NCBI GenBank assembly: GCA_944358655.1
Contig: CALVRO010000004.1
Span: forward strand, 1 to 64,000
Reading direction: 5' to 3'
Length of the DNA stretch: 64,000 nucleotides
Origin: an uncultured Clostridia bacterium
GTDB taxonomy: Bacteria; Bacillota; Clostridia; Christensenellales; Borkfalkiaceae
The position numbers were made by a program, and so were the translations under genes. The notes below the pieces were generated by a model that saw only the letters and a list, made by a program, of their open reading frames with translations, did no database searches and had not been told where the DNA came from. This document shows positions 16,359 through 25,679 of the stretch, piece after piece; positions within the stretch are counted from its first letter, which is position 1, and every line of letters begins with the position of its first letter.

Positions 16359-17564
16359 ATGTATTTCTCCCTGCTTTCCGCGCCTGCGTTCGACGCGGTG
16401 GAGCCCGTCGTCATCTGGCTGACGGTGGGACTTGTGTGCGCCGCACTGTTCGCGGGCATTGTGGTGTTTATCGCCGCCCCCCGCGAAGTTGCTGACAAGT
16501 ACGCCAAGTGCGCCGTTATAGGCGCTACGTTCTATGCCCTGATAGTGGGCATACTCATGGTCATACTCAACCTTGTAAAGCGCACCGACCCCGCCTACAT
16601 GGAGGAGAACATGCTCGACGGCGACGTGGTGGGCTTTGTGCTCGTGCCCCTGCTGATAGCCTTTGTGCTGGCGCTTGTCTGCGGCATAGTGCTGTTCGTA
16701 CTCTCCAAAAAGGGCAAGGCCGAAACCTTTAAAAGGGTATCGTTCGCCTGCGGCGCGCTGATAGTGGCGGCCATAGTTACGGCGGCGGCCACAATAGCCG
16801 TTTACTACTCCGACCACATTGAGGACGGCGGATATTACGACGGCGGCTACGGCGAAGTAGATCAGGTAGTGCTGTATGTGAGCGCGGCGGCGCTCGTGCT
16901 CGCGGTGATAGCGGCGGCGCTCATCCTCGGGCGCAAGGACAAGTCGCCCTTCGACAGCCGCTGCATAGCGCTGGCGGGCATAACCGTGGCGATGTCCTTT
17001 GCGCTTTCATACGTCAAATTGTTCGAGCTGCCCCAGGGCGGTTCGGTGACCTTCGCCTCGCTGCTGCCCATAATGCTGTTCGCCTACGCATACGGCCCCA
17101 AGAAGGGCGTGCTCGTCTGCTTTTTGTACGGCGTTATGCAGGCCATGCAGGATACCTACATAATCCACCCCGCGCAGTTCCTTTTGGACTATCCCATAGC
17201 CTTCTCCATGGTGGGCTTTGCAGGCGTGTTCGCCAACGTTAAAGCGCTTGAAAAGCTGCCCCAGATAAAGTTTGTTGCCGGGGCCATATTGGCGGGCGTA
17301 CTGCGCTTTGCCGCGCATGTGCTCTCGGGCGTGTTCGCCTTCAACGCCTATGCGCTCGACGCCGAAATGGGCGCGTGGGCGTACTCGCTCGCCTACAACT
17401 CCTTTGTGTTCGTCGACATAGCGCTCGTAGTTGTGGCGGGAGCGCTGCTCTTCTCCTCGAAGGCGTTCAACAAGGAGCTGGCGAGGTTCACGGGGCTCAA
17501 CGCCAAGCGCGCCCCTCAGCCTCAGGCTGCCGAGCCCGCAGTCGAGAGCGCCGACAACGCCTGA
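16359..17564 (+). CDS. thiT: Thiamine ECF transporter S component ThiT with extra N-terminal membrane domain
   Basis: The C-terminal part (about residues 205-385) is a ThiT-type substrate-binding subunit of an energy-coupling-factor transporter: ITVAMSFALSYVKLFELPQGGS, YGVMQAMQD and LDYPIAFSMVG. ThiT alone is usually under 200 residues, but this protein has 401. The first ~200 residues form about five further hydrophobic segments separated by an acidic, tyrosine-rich loop (EDGGYYDGGYGE). ATG 16359 has AAAGGAGG ten bases upstream; longer frames would translate the palindrome. The TPP riboswitch supports thiamine as the substrate. The function of the extra domain is unknown. Confidence 0.88.
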   Translation: MYFSLLSAPAFDAVEPVVIWLTVGLVCAALFAGIVVFIAAPREVADKYAKCAVIGATFYALIVGILMVILNLVKRTDPAYMEENMLDGDVVGFVLVPLLIAFVLALVCGIVLFVLSKKGKAETFKRVSFACGALIVAAIVTAAATIAVYYSDHIEDGGYYDGGYGEVDQVVLYVSAAALVLAVIAAALILGRKDKSPFDSRCIALAGITVAMSFALSYVKLFELPQGGSVTFASLLPIMLFAYAYGPKKGVLVCFLYGVMQAMQDTYIIHPAQFLLDYPIAFSMVGFAGVFANVKALEKLPQIKFVAGAILAGVLRFAAHVLSGVFAFNAYALDAEMGAWAYSLAYNSFVFVDIALVVVAGALLFSSKAFNKELARFTGLNAKRAPQPQAAEPAVESADNA

Positions 17565-17598
17565 GCGGGCCATGACAAAACACGATAATTAAAAAAAC

Positions 17599-17630
17599 GG
17601 CCGCCGCGCATTGCAAAATGCGCGGCGGCC
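17599..17630. terminator. Bidirectional terminator between thiT and rseP
   Basis: GGCCGCCGCGCATT and its inverse pair. On the minus strand GTTTTTTT follows, a strong stop for the pyrH-to-rseP operon; on the plus strand TCTTCTTTC gives a weaker stop for thiT. Confidence 0.85.
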
Positions 17631-17642
17631 TCTTCTTTCAAT

Positions 17643-18755
17643 TTAAACAAACTGCAGCACGTCGACGAGCACGGCGAAGGCGAGTATCAGGGCAAAGCCC
17701 GCAACGTGTATTATTGCCTCCACCTTGCGCGGCACGGGCTTTTTGAATATCCACTCTATCAGACAGAACACCACCTTGCTGCCGTCGAGCGCGGGAATGG
17801 GCAAAAGGTTGAACACGGCGAGATTGACCCCTATATATGCCGCGATCTCCAAAAAGCTGCGCACGCCCTGCGCGGCCATCTGACTGGTCAGTTTTATGGT
17901 TGTCACGGGCCCGCCGACGGCATCGAGCCCCATTCTGCCCGTCAGCAGTTCGCCGAGCACGGTGAATATGGTGCCCGCTATCTTGCCCGAGTAGACGAAG
18001 GAGCGGCCTATGCTCTCCCAAAATCCGAATTTACAGCTGACCGACGACAGGTCGTAGAACGACCCGTCCTCGTTTTCGTAGGTGCCCACGCCGAGGGCGT
18101 GGAAGGCGAGGGATATGTCGGCCGAGTTTTCAAAGTTGCAGTCGGCGCGAAGTATGACTTCTATCTCCTCGTTTTCGCCGCCGCGCAGCACGCCGAGTGT
18201 CACCCTTTGACCCTCGCTCCGCCCGTTGAGCGCCGACACGAGGTCGGAGGCGAGGTAGATGCCGCTTCCCTCCACCGAGAGCAGCACGTCGTCGGCCTGC
18301 AGGCTGTAGGCGGCGGGATATGCCTCGTCTGCCGCCACAGAATTTATCTTGTATGCGGGCTGACCGAACGCAAACACCGAACACAATATTATGACGAGCG
18401 CGAACACATAGTTGAACGCGGCGCCCGCCACGAGCACGGCGATGCGCGTGGCGGGGTGCATGTTGTTGAAGGCCGTGGGGCTTGCGTTGTCGCCCTCCTC
18501 CCCTTCGAAGGCACAGTAGCCCCCGAGGGGCACGGCGCGGACGGCAAACTTCAGGCCGCTCTTTTTGCTCACCCGCTTATATATGGCGGGGCCGAAGCCT
18601 ATGGAGAACTCCTCCACGCCGAAGCCGAGCGCGCGGCCGACCACGAAGTGGCCGAATTCGTGCACGGTTATCATTACAAGAAGGACGAGCACGGCGGCTG
18701 CGACCGATAGAATTGTGCCGCCGATATTGCCGGCGAGAAGGGCTTCAGTTGTCAT
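17643..18755 (-). CDS. rseP: RIP metalloprotease RseP/RasP (site-2 protease)
   Basis: This 370-residue membrane protease cleaves substrates within the membrane. The zinc motif HEFGH is in the first transmembrane helix (about residue 32), a PDZ-like domain lies in the middle, and NLLPIPALDG near residue 320 carries the third metal ligand. It overlaps dxr by 11 bases, the cdsA-dxr-rseP order of Firmicutes. In Bacillus the enzyme processes anti-sigma factors and leftover signal peptides. Confidence 0.95.
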   Translation of the reverse strand: MTTEALLAGNIGGTILSVAAAVLVLLVMITVHEFGHFVVGRALGFGVEEFSIGFGPAIYKRVSKKSGLKFAVRAVPLGGYCAFEGEEGDNASPTAFNNMHPATRIAVLVAGAAFNYVFALVIILCSVFAFGQPAYKINSVAADEAYPAAYSLQADDVLLSVEGSGIYLASDLVSALNGRSEGQRVTLGVLRGGENEEIEVILRADCNFENSADISLAFHALGVGTYENEDGSFYDLSSVSCKFGFWESIGRSFVYSGKIAGTIFTVLGELLTGRMGLDAVGGPVTTIKLTSQMAAQGVRSFLEIAAYIGVNLAVFNLLPIPALDGSKVVFCLIEWIFKKPVPRKVEAIIHVAGFALILAFAVLVDVLQFV

Positions 18756-19878
18756 TGTACCTCTTTTTTATGGCCGCCCGCGCCGCGGCGCGGGCGGCGG
18801 CGTCGGCCTCGGCCAGCCGCCCATAGCTTTCGGCGGGGCCGTTCGGAGTCCTTGCGACCACCTCCTCCGACACGCGGAAGATGTCGCAGAAACCTATTTT
18901 TTTGGCGAGGAAGGCCGCCACGGCCTCCTCGCTCGCCGCGTTGAGCACGGCGGGGGCTATGCCCCCCGCCTCGCCGCACTTCAAGGCGAGATCGTACATG
19001 GGGTATTTTGCGCGCTCGAGGGGCAGAAAATCTATACTCAGCGCCTCGGAAAAGTTGAGCGGCTTCAATGCGCAGTCATATCTTTGGGGATAGGTGAGGG
19101 CGAGCTGTATGGGCAGCTCCATGGTGGGCTCGGAGAGCTGGGCAAGTATGGCGCCGTCCTCGAATTCGACCATGGAGTGCACTATGCTCTGCGGCTGTAT
19201 TACCGTCTTTATCGCGGCATAGTCAGCGCCGTACAGGTGGTGGGCCTCGATGACCTCGTACCCCTTGTTGAGCAGGGTGGCGCTGTCTATGGTTATCTTT
19301 GCGCCCATGCTCCATGTGGGGTGGCGGAGGGCCTGTTCGGGCGTGACGCCCTCGAGCTCTTCAAACCTCCTGTCCCTGAAGGGCCCGCCGCTGGCCGTTA
19401 TTATAAGATTTTTGAAGGGCGCGCGCCTCTCGAAACTGAGGCACTGCCATATGGCCGAGTGCTCGCTGTCGACGGGCACTATCTCGCCGCCGAGGGGCAT
19501 GACTATGTCGCCGCCGCAGACGAGCGTCTCCTTGTTGGCGAGGGCCAGCCGCGCGCCCGCCTCTATCGCCGCAAGCGAATACTTGAGCCCGGCAAAGCCG
19601 CCGCAGGCGACGACGACTATGTCCGCCCCGCTCTCCTCCACGGCGGCGAGGGCGCCCTCCTCGCCCGAGAAAAAGCGGGCGGAGCCGCAGCATGCGCTTC
19701 CACCCGAGGCGAGAGCGGCATACTCGGGCCTGAACGCGGCGCACTGCTCTTCGAGCGCGGCCGAGGACGACCCCGCCACGAGGCAGACGACGGAAAACAT
19801 GTCGGGATAGCGGGCGGCCACCGAGAGGGTCTGGCGGCCTATCGAGCCCGTGCTGCCCACCAAAGCTATTCTTTTCAT
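18745..19878 (-). CDS. dxr: 1-deoxy-D-xylulose 5-phosphate reductoisomerase
   Basis: The 377-residue enzyme makes MEP, the committed step of the non-mevalonate isoprenoid pathway. The NADPH-binding start GSTGSIGRQTL, ANKETLVCGG, the metal-binding DSEHSA and SASGGPFRD segments are present. The product feeds UppS, encoded upstream in the same operon, so bactoprenol synthesis genes are grouped. Confidence 0.96.
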   Translation of the reverse strand: MKRIALVGSTGSIGRQTLSVAARYPDMFSVVCLVAGSSSAALEEQCAAFRPEYAALASGGSACCGSARFFSGEEGALAAVEESGADIVVVACGGFAGLKYSLAAIEAGARLALANKETLVCGGDIVMPLGGEIVPVDSEHSAIWQCLSFERRAPFKNLIITASGGPFRDRRFEELEGVTPEQALRHPTWSMGAKITIDSATLLNKGYEVIEAHHLYGADYAAIKTVIQPQSIVHSMVEFEDGAILAQLSEPTMELPIQLALTYPQRYDCALKPLNFSEALSIDFLPLERAKYPMYDLALKCGEAGGIAPAVLNAASEEAVAAFLAKKIGFCDIFRVSEEVVARTPNGPAESYGRLAEADAAARAAARAAIKKRYNDN

Positions 19879-19950
19879 TTACTATTATACCCGTAAAAAT
19901 TTTTTTAATGACAAAATGAGCGGCGCGCGCCTCACGGCGCAAAGTGCCGA

Positions 19951-19984
19951 AATGCGCCCCGCGCACGAGTGCGCGGGGCGCATT
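19951..19984. other. Intercistronic hairpin between cdsA and dxr
   Basis: AATGCGCCCCGCGCAC and its inverse make a long stem in the 130-base gap. There is no T run on the minus strand, so it may be a processing or stability element. Confidence 0.45.
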
Positions 19985-20008
19985 GATCTTTTTAAAGCTT
20001 GTCCGCCC

Positions 20009-20959
20009 TCACTTGAGCATGAGGAAGCAGACGACTATGGCTACGGAGGCGAAGAGCATGGAGTCGAAGCGGTCGAGCACGCCGCCGTGGCCGGGCAGCA
20101 GTTTGCCCATATCCTTTATGCCGCAACCGCGCTTGATGGCGCTTTCGAACAGGTCGCCTATCTGCGCGAGCACCGAAGTGGGCAGCGAAATGACGACGAG
20201 CACGGCAAGAGAATGCATGCCGCCGCTGTACTCAAGGCGGAACACAGGCAGCCACAGCCCCAGCGCCCAGACGATGATGGCGGCTATTATACCCCCTACT
20301 ATGCCCCCGACAAAGCCCACTACCGTCTTGTTGGGGCTGGTGTGGGGCGCCAGCTTGAGGGGAAAGAACCTGCCCAGAAGCTTGCCGAAGATGAGAGCGA
20401 AGCTGTCCACCGCCACGGTGACGAAGAACATTAAAGTTACGGCGACGAGCGAGTTGGCGTCCATGTGGTTTATGTTGGAGCTTACCGAGCACAGCACGCC
20501 GCAGTAGAGTATGCAGAACAGCGAGGCCGTGGTGCTCTTCAGGTTGCTCTCGTCGAAGTCGAACACGAGCATGGCGGCCGTGACCATGGCGCCGACGCTT
20601 GAAACGCTCATCAGCACGAGCAGCGAGGGCAGCCACGCCTGCTCGTCGCCCTGCGCGAGGCGGACAGTCTTTGTCAGCACAAAGGTGGGAATGATGAGCG
20701 CGCAGGTGACCATGGTGCACCACCATTGTGCCTGCGAAACGCAGCCCATGGCGCGCATGAATTCGTAGGCGCCTATCAGCGAAACGAGCCAGAAAAGCAC
20801 GTCGAACCCTATGGCGCCGTAGTTGTCGGGCACGCAGGCCTTTAAAGCTATCAGACTCAGAAGCACCACCACATAGCCTATGGCCGTGAAGGTGCGCGCC
20901 TTCATGTTCTCCTTGGGAGGCTGAGGCGTTTCCTTAGTCAAATTTTCCAAATTTTCCAT
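20009..20959 (-). CDS. cdsA: Phosphatidate cytidylyltransferase
   Basis: This multi-span membrane enzyme makes CDP-diacylglycerol from phosphatidic acid and CTP. Several hydrophobic segments lead to the C-terminal signature: an SPNKT segment and KRGCGIKDMGKLLPGHGG followed by DRFDS. The ATG at 20959 has GGAG upstream; the longer frame adds nine residues. The charged, proline-rich N-terminus (about 22 residues) is cytoplasmic. Confidence 0.94.
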   Translation of the reverse strand: MENLENLTKETPQPPKENMKARTFTAIGYVVVLLSLIALKACVPDNYGAIGFDVLFWLVSLIGAYEFMRAMGCVSQAQWWCTMVTCALIIPTFVLTKTVRLAQGDEQAWLPSLLVLMSVSSVGAMVTAAMLVFDFDESNLKSTTASLFCILYCGVLCSVSSNINHMDANSLVAVTLMFFVTVAVDSFALIFGKLLGRFFPLKLAPHTSPNKTVVGFVGGIVGGIIAAIIVWALGLWLPVFRLEYSGGMHSLAVLVVISLPTSVLAQIGDLFESAIKRGCGIKDMGKLLPGHGGVLDRFDSMLFASVAIVVCFLMLK

Positions 20960-21049
20960 TAAATCTCCATCCGATACGCCGCTCAACGCGGCATATTACG
21001 GGGTCAATTTATTATTTTGCCGCCCGCGCGGACTGCGCGCGCAAGCGGG

Positions 21050-21739
21050 CTACACCCTGCCGAAGCGGCGGTCGCGCCCCGAATAGGCCTCTATGGCCCT
21101 TTCGAATTGGGCGTCGTCGAAGTCGGGGAAGAGCACGTCGGTGAAATACAGCTCGGAATAGGCCGCCTGCCACAGGAGAAAGTTTGAAAGGCGTAGCTCG
21201 CCGCCCGTCCTTATGATGAGGTCGGGGTCGGGCATGTCCGAGGTGTATAAAAGACGGGAAACGTCGTCCTCCGAGAGCTGTTGACTGCGGGATATGGCCC
21301 AATTAACGGCCCTTGTAATTTCGGCGCGGGCGCCGTAGTTGAGCGCGAGCACAACAAAAAAGCGCGCGTCGGCGGGGGAATTCTTAACTCCCTCCTCTAT
21401 GAGCGCCTGAACGTCGGGCGGCAGCGCGGCGATATCGCCTATCACCCGCACGGCGGCGCCCTCGGCGTACAGCTCCTTTACGTTCTTTGTAAAGTAGCGG
21501 CGGATGAGGTCGAACAGGCCCTCGAGCTCCTCGCGAGGCCTTGAAAAATTCTCGGTGGAGAGGGCATATACCGTGAGGTACTGCACCCCCATGCTCTTGG
21601 CCTTGCGCGCCATGGCTATCATGGCGTTCATGCCCGCCCTGTGGCCGAACGTGCGCGGCATGAGCCGCTTTTTAGCCCACCTGCCGTTGCCGTCCATTAT
21701 GACGGCGACGTGGCGGGGGATTTTTAAAGTTTTCTGCAT
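21050..21739 (-). CDS. uppS: Undecaprenyl diphosphate synthase
   Basis: The 229-residue cis-prenyltransferase makes the C55 carrier for peptidoglycan. HVAVIMDGNGRWA (9-21) holds the catalytic aspartate and FGHRAG follows; the C-terminal DLIIRTGGELRLSNFLLWQ and the distal FPDF are intact. It sits between frr and cdsA, as in Bacillus. Confidence 0.96.
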   Translation of the reverse strand: MQKTLKIPRHVAVIMDGNGRWAKKRLMPRTFGHRAGMNAMIAMARKAKSMGVQYLTVYALSTENFSRPREELEGLFDLIRRYFTKNVKELYAEGAAVRVIGDIAALPPDVQALIEEGVKNSPADARFFVVLALNYGARAEITRAVNWAISRSQQLSEDDVSRLLYTSDMPDPDLIIRTGGELRLSNFLLWQAAYSELYFTDVLFPDFDDAQFERAIEAYSGRDRRFGRV

Positions 21740-21838
21740 TGCTATAAGGCGGGCGCACTGCCCGCTGCGCGCGGCGGGTCGCCGCGCAATGGCCGGGCGG
21801 AAACAATGTATGCCGCCCTATAAGGCTAAGACACCGCC

Positions 21839-22411
21839 TTAAACGGTCATTATCTCCTTGTCCTTCGCGGCGACTACGGCGTCGATCTTGGCGACGGCGT
21901 CGGACACCATCTTTTCAACGTCCTTTTCGTAGGCGGCGTATTCGTCCTCGGAGAGCGACTTGTCGTTTTTGAACTTCTTCAACGCGTCGATGGCGTCGCG
22001 GCGGATGTTGCGCTCGGCCACCTTTGCGTCCTCGCCCATGCGCTTGATCTGCTTGCACAGATCCTTTCTGCGCTCCTCGGTGAGCTCGGGGAACACAAGG
22101 CGGATGACCTTGCCGTCGTTGGTGGGGTTGATGCCTATGTTGGACACCTGAATGGCCTTTTCGATGGCCTTTAAAATGGAGGCGTCCCAAGGGGAGATGA
22201 CGAGGCAGCGACCCTCCTGAACGGAGATGTTGGAGGTCTGCGTGACTGGCGTCATGGCGCCGTAGTAGTCGACCATGACTTTATCGAGAATGTGGGGGTT
22301 GGCCCTGCCCGCACGGATGGCGGCAAGGTCTTCTTCGAGCACCGAAATGGTCTTTGCGAGCCTGTCGTCAAGGTTGAGGATGACTTCCTCTGCCTGTTCG
22401 TTTTCTATCAT
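21839..22411 (-). CDS. frr: Ribosome recycling factor
   Basis: The 190-residue protein separates ribosomal subunits after termination together with EF-G. The RAGRANPHILDKVMVDYYG segment near residues 35-53 and the LTEERRKDLCKQIKRMGEDAKVAERNIRRDA region are characteristic. It lies 34 bases after pyrH. Confidence 0.96.
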   Translation of the reverse strand: MIENEQAEEVILNLDDRLAKTISVLEEDLAAIRAGRANPHILDKVMVDYYGAMTPVTQTSNISVQEGRCLVISPWDASILKAIEKAIQVSNIGINPTNDGKVIRLVFPELTEERRKDLCKQIKRMGEDAKVAERNIRRDAIDALKKFKNDKSLSEDEYAAYEKDVEKMVSDAVAKIDAVVAAKDKEIMTV

Positions 22412-22445
22412 ATATTTTACCTCGTAAATTATTGTCGGAAATAAA

Positions 22446-23156
22446 TCAGTTATTGTCGATGAGAGTGCCCAGCTTTTCGCCGCAGACGGCGCGCACTATC
22501 GAATTGCTCTCGTCCAGCCCGAAGGCTATGGCGGGGATGTCGTTTTCCATGCACATGGTGGCGGCCGTGGTGTCCATGGCCTTTATGCCGTTCTTAATTA
22601 TATCCATATAATTTATATGGTCGTACTTTTTGGCGTTGGGGTTGAGCTTGGGGTCGCTGTCGTATATGGCGTCGATATTCTTGGCGAGCATAAGTACGTC
22701 TGCCTGTATCTCGCAGGCGCGCTGCGCCGCGGCCGTGTCCGTCGAGCAATAGGGGTTGCCCGTGCCGCACGCCATGATGACTACCCTGCCCTTTTCAAAG
22801 TGGTGAATGGCCTTCCTCAATATGTAGGGCTCGGCCACAGAAGTCATTATCAGCGCCGTCTGCACCCTTGTGGGGATGCCGCGCTGTTCCAACGCGTCCA
22901 TCATGGCCAGCGAATTCATAACGGTGGCCAGCATGCCCATGTGGTCGGCGGTAGTCCTGTCCATATTCTTGCCCTGGCGGCCGCGCCAGAAGTTGCCGCC
23001 GCCGATGACGAGGGCGAGCTCAACGCCCATGTTGTGCACCTCGACTATCTGATTGACGACATACGAGATGACGCCTTCGTCGAGCCCGTGACCCGCCTCG
23101 CCCGCAAGGGCTTCGCCGGAGAGTTTGAGTAAAACGCGCTTGTATTTTGGCTGCAT
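22446..23156 (-). CDS. pyrH: UMP kinase
   Basis: This 236-residue amino-acid-kinase-fold enzyme phosphorylates UMP. LLKLSGEAL, IGGGNFWRG, DHMGMLATVMN and GTGNPYCSTDTAA are the substrate and ATP motifs, with cysteine where phenylalanine is usual in NPYFSTD. It starts the operon pyrH-frr-uppS-cdsA-dxr-rseP. Confidence 0.96.
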   Translation of the reverse strand: MQPKYKRVLLKLSGEALAGEAGHGLDEGVISYVVNQIVEVHNMGVELALVIGGGNFWRGRQGKNMDRTTADHMGMLATVMNSLAMMDALEQRGIPTRVQTALIMTSVAEPYILRKAIHHFEKGRVVIMACGTGNPYCSTDTAAAQRACEIQADVLMLAKNIDAIYDSDPKLNPNAKKYDHINYMDIIKNGIKAMDTTAATMCMENDIPAIAFGLDESNSIVRAVCGEKLGTLIDNN

Positions 23157-23218
23157 ATGTCCTCCGCGCGGGGACGCAAAGGCGCCTTCGCGCCCTTTCC
23201 CCCATTATTTTCTTTTAA

Positions 23219-23247
23219 ATTATACCACACTTATCGCCGCTTGACAA
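23219..23247 (-). promoter_or_regulatory. Promoter of pyrH-frr-uppS-cdsA-dxr-rseP
   Basis: Minus-strand TTGTCA (23242-23247) and TATAAT (23219-23224), 17-base spacer, about 55 bases before pyrH. The rest of the 23157-23484 gap holds the tsf terminator and an AAGGAATA...TATTCCTT inverted repeat near 23378-23407, and no gene. Confidence 0.75.
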
Positions 23248-23446
23248 TGCTTTTTACAAAATTTGCAATAATTTTAACTTACTCGCGGCGCCAAACATGC
23301 ATTAAATGAAAAATCACCCATCCACAGTCAGCCCCGAACACGCCGGGCAATTAAGTAAGGAATTTAAGATATTTAAGGAATACCTTTATATTAAGATATT
23401 CCTTTCGTAACTTTATCGTCTTTTGGCGTTTTTGGGCGCAAAAAGA

Positions 23447-23472
23447 GCCGCGCACGGCTTGCCGTGCGCGGC
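23447..23472 (-). terminator. Terminator of rpsB-tsf
   Basis: GCCGCGCACGGC and its inverse, then CTTTTTG on the minus strand, 13 bases after the tsf stop. Confidence 0.85.
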
Positions 23473-23484
23473 CCGAAATATAGT

Positions 23485-24390
23485 TTAGTTTTTCTTCATT
23501 GCAGCGACCTGCTTGGCCACTTCTTCGGAGAGGTCCTCGCTCTTCTTTGCGATGCCCTCGCCCATCTCCCAGCGGACAAAGCGGGCTACCTTGAACTTGC
23601 TGCCGATGACGGCGGAGACCTTCTGGCTGTCGTCCTTTACGAAGGGCTGGTCCATGAGGCAGTTTTCCGAATAGAACTTGCCCATCTTGCCGGCGACTAT
23701 CTTTTCAAGGATATTCTTGGGCTTGTTGGCGTTCTTGGGATCGTTCTGCATCTGGACGAGCATGATCTCCTTTTCCTTTTCGAGCACTTCGGCGGGAACG
23801 TCGGCCTCGCAGATATAACCGGGCTTGGAAGCGGCTATCTGCAGAGCTACGTCGTGCAATGTCTCCTCGCTGCCCTCTTTGAAATCTACGGCCTCGACCA
23901 TGACGCCTACTTTGCCGCCCATGTGGATGTAGGTTTCGATCTTGCCAGTCGTCTGGTATATCTCGAAGCGGCGGATGGAGATCTTTTCGCCGATGACGGC
24001 GGTGTTGTCGGTGATGAAATCCTTTACGGTGCCGTCACCGAGCGCGCAGGCGTTGAGCGCCTCGACGTCGGCGGGCTTTTCCTTGGCGATTACCTTGGCA
24101 ACGCTGTCGACGATGCCGTGGAACTTGTCGCCCTTGGAAACGAAGTCGGATTCGCAGTTTATTTCAAGCAGAACGCCCACGCCGCACTCGGGGCAGACGT
24201 ATGCACCTACGGCGCCCTCGGCCGCTATGCGCGATTCCTTTTTGACTGCCTTGGCAATTCCCCTCTCCCTGAGAAGCTCGGCGGCCTTTTCCATATCGCC
24301 GTCGGCGTCGGTGAGCGCCTTTTTGCAGTCCAACATGCCCGCGCCGCTCTTGTCGCGCAGAGCCATAACATCCTTAGCTGTGAAAGCCAT
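23485..24390 (-). CDS. tsf: Translation elongation factor Ts
   Basis: The 301-residue protein exchanges GDP for GTP on EF-Tu. The N-terminal UBA-like domain has LRDKSGAGMLDCKKALTDADGD-type sequence (residues 11-32), and the core shows CESDFVS. Two CxxC cysteines in YVCPECGVG near residue 70 are unusual but lie in a variable part. It follows rpsB, separated by a 190-base gap without a gene. Confidence 0.95.
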   Translation of the reverse strand: MAFTAKDVMALRDKSGAGMLDCKKALTDADGDMEKAAELLRERGIAKAVKKESRIAAEGAVGAYVCPECGVGVLLEINCESDFVSKGDKFHGIVDSVAKVIAKEKPADVEALNACALGDGTVKDFITDNTAVIGEKISIRRFEIYQTTGKIETYIHMGGKVGVMVEAVDFKEGSEETLHDVALQIAASKPGYICEADVPAEVLEKEKEIMLVQMQNDPKNANKPKNILEKIVAGKMGKFYSENCLMDQPFVKDDSQKVSAVIGSKFKVARFVRWEMGEGIAKKSEDLSEEVAKQVAAMKKN

Positions 24391-24580
24391 AATTTCCTCC
24401 GATTATTATTTATATGGTGATGTTAATTTGCAGGGGCTCTCCCCCGCCGCGGGCGAACGCCGCCCGCAAAGTATAAACAGTATGTTCCGATAATTGACTA
24501 AAACCTGCGCCATAGCGCATATTTTGCAGTTTTACCGACAAATAATTCGAATTTTATTGGTAAGGAAAGTAAGGAATTGC

Positions 24581-25369
24581 TTACTTATCCTCTTCCGTGC
24601 TCTCTTCCGCCGCGGCAACAACTTCCTCAACCGAAGTGGGCTCGGCGTTTTCGGCGGCCTCGGCCATAACTTCCTCGGCAGGGGTCTCGCCCTGGTTGGC
24701 CTCGATGACGGCGTTGGCCATTACGCCCGAGATGAGCTTGATGGCGCGGATGGCGTCGTCGTTGCCGGGGATGACGTAGTCGATGAGGTCGGGATCGCAG
24801 TTGGTATCGGTGATGGCGATGACGGGGATGCCGAGCTTGCGGGCTTCGGATACGGCGATGTCCTCGTTATGAGGGTCGACAACGAACATAGCACCAGGCA
24901 TCTTGTTCATGTTCCTGATACCGCCGAGATTGGTCTGCAGCTTGCCCATCTCGTCCTTGAGCTTGGCAACTTCCTTTTTGGGAAGAAGGTCGAACTCGCC
25001 GCTCTCCTCCATTTTTTCAAGCTTGACCATTCTGTCGATACGCGAGCGGATGGTCTTGAAGTTTGTCAGCGTGCCGCCCAGCCAACGCGAGTTGACGTAG
25101 AACATGCCGCAGCGTTCGGCCTCTTCCTTGATGGCCTCCTGAGCCTGCTTTTTGGTGCCGACGAAGAGGATGGACTTGCCGTCCTTAACGGTGTCGACGA
25201 CGAACTTGTAGGCCTCTTCGATAAGGCCGACGGTGAGCTGAAGGTCGATGATGTGGATATCGTTGCGCGCGGCAAAGATATACTTGCTCATCTTGGGGTT
25301 CCACTTTCTGGTCTGGTGACCGAAGTGCACGCCCGCTTCGAGGAGCTGCTTCATAGTGATAACTGCCAT
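24581..25369 (-). CDS. rpsB: 30S ribosomal protein S2
   Basis: The 262-residue protein has [22 protein letters not shown] at its start and [12 protein letters not shown] in the middle, both diagnostic of S2. The C-terminal 35 residues are an acidic, low-complexity tail ([15 protein letters not shown]), longer than in Bacillus but common in Clostridia. ATG 25369 has a GGAGG motif nearby. Confidence 0.96.
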   Translation of the reverse strand: MAVITMKQLLEAGVHFGHQTRKWNPKMSKYIFAARNDIHIIDLQLTVGLIEEAYKFVVDTVKDGKSILFVGTKKQAQEAIKEEAERCGMFYVNSRWLGGTLTNFKTIRSRIDRMVKLEKMEESGEFDLLPKKEVAKLKDEMGKLQTNLGGIRNMNKMPGAMFVVDPHNEDIAVSEARKLGIPVIAITDTNCDPDLIDYVIPGNDDAIRAIKLISGVMANAVIEANQGETPAEEVMAEAAENAEPTSVEEVVAAAEESTEEDK

Positions 25370-25491
25370 TTTAATTCCTCCGTTTTACCTCCCCGCAGGC
25401 GCAGTTTGCTTGAGCGGTTATTGCGGAACTTAAAAAAATTTTTCCGCCACGGGCCGCCTGCCCCACGGGTGTGAATTTTTATAGCCTTAGT

Positions 25492-25520
25492 ATTTTAGCA
25501 GAATTTTGCGCCTTTGTAAA
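25492..25520 (-). promoter_or_regulatory. Promoter of rpsB-tsf
   Basis: Minus-strand TTTACA (25515-25520) and TAAAAT (25492-25497), 17-base spacer. The leader is about 115 bases; it may hold an S2 autoregulatory site, but no motif was recognised. Confidence 0.6.
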
Positions 25521-25679
25521 GCAAATTTACGCGCATTTTTCCCTCATTTTGACCACATTGCACTACGAAAATGCCGTTTGATATATTGTATTAACTGTAT
25601 TTATTGTATTATCTGTATTGTTTATTGTGATATTATATCGCGCATGTGCCGCAATTTCAGTCCACGCAGACAGAGAGGG

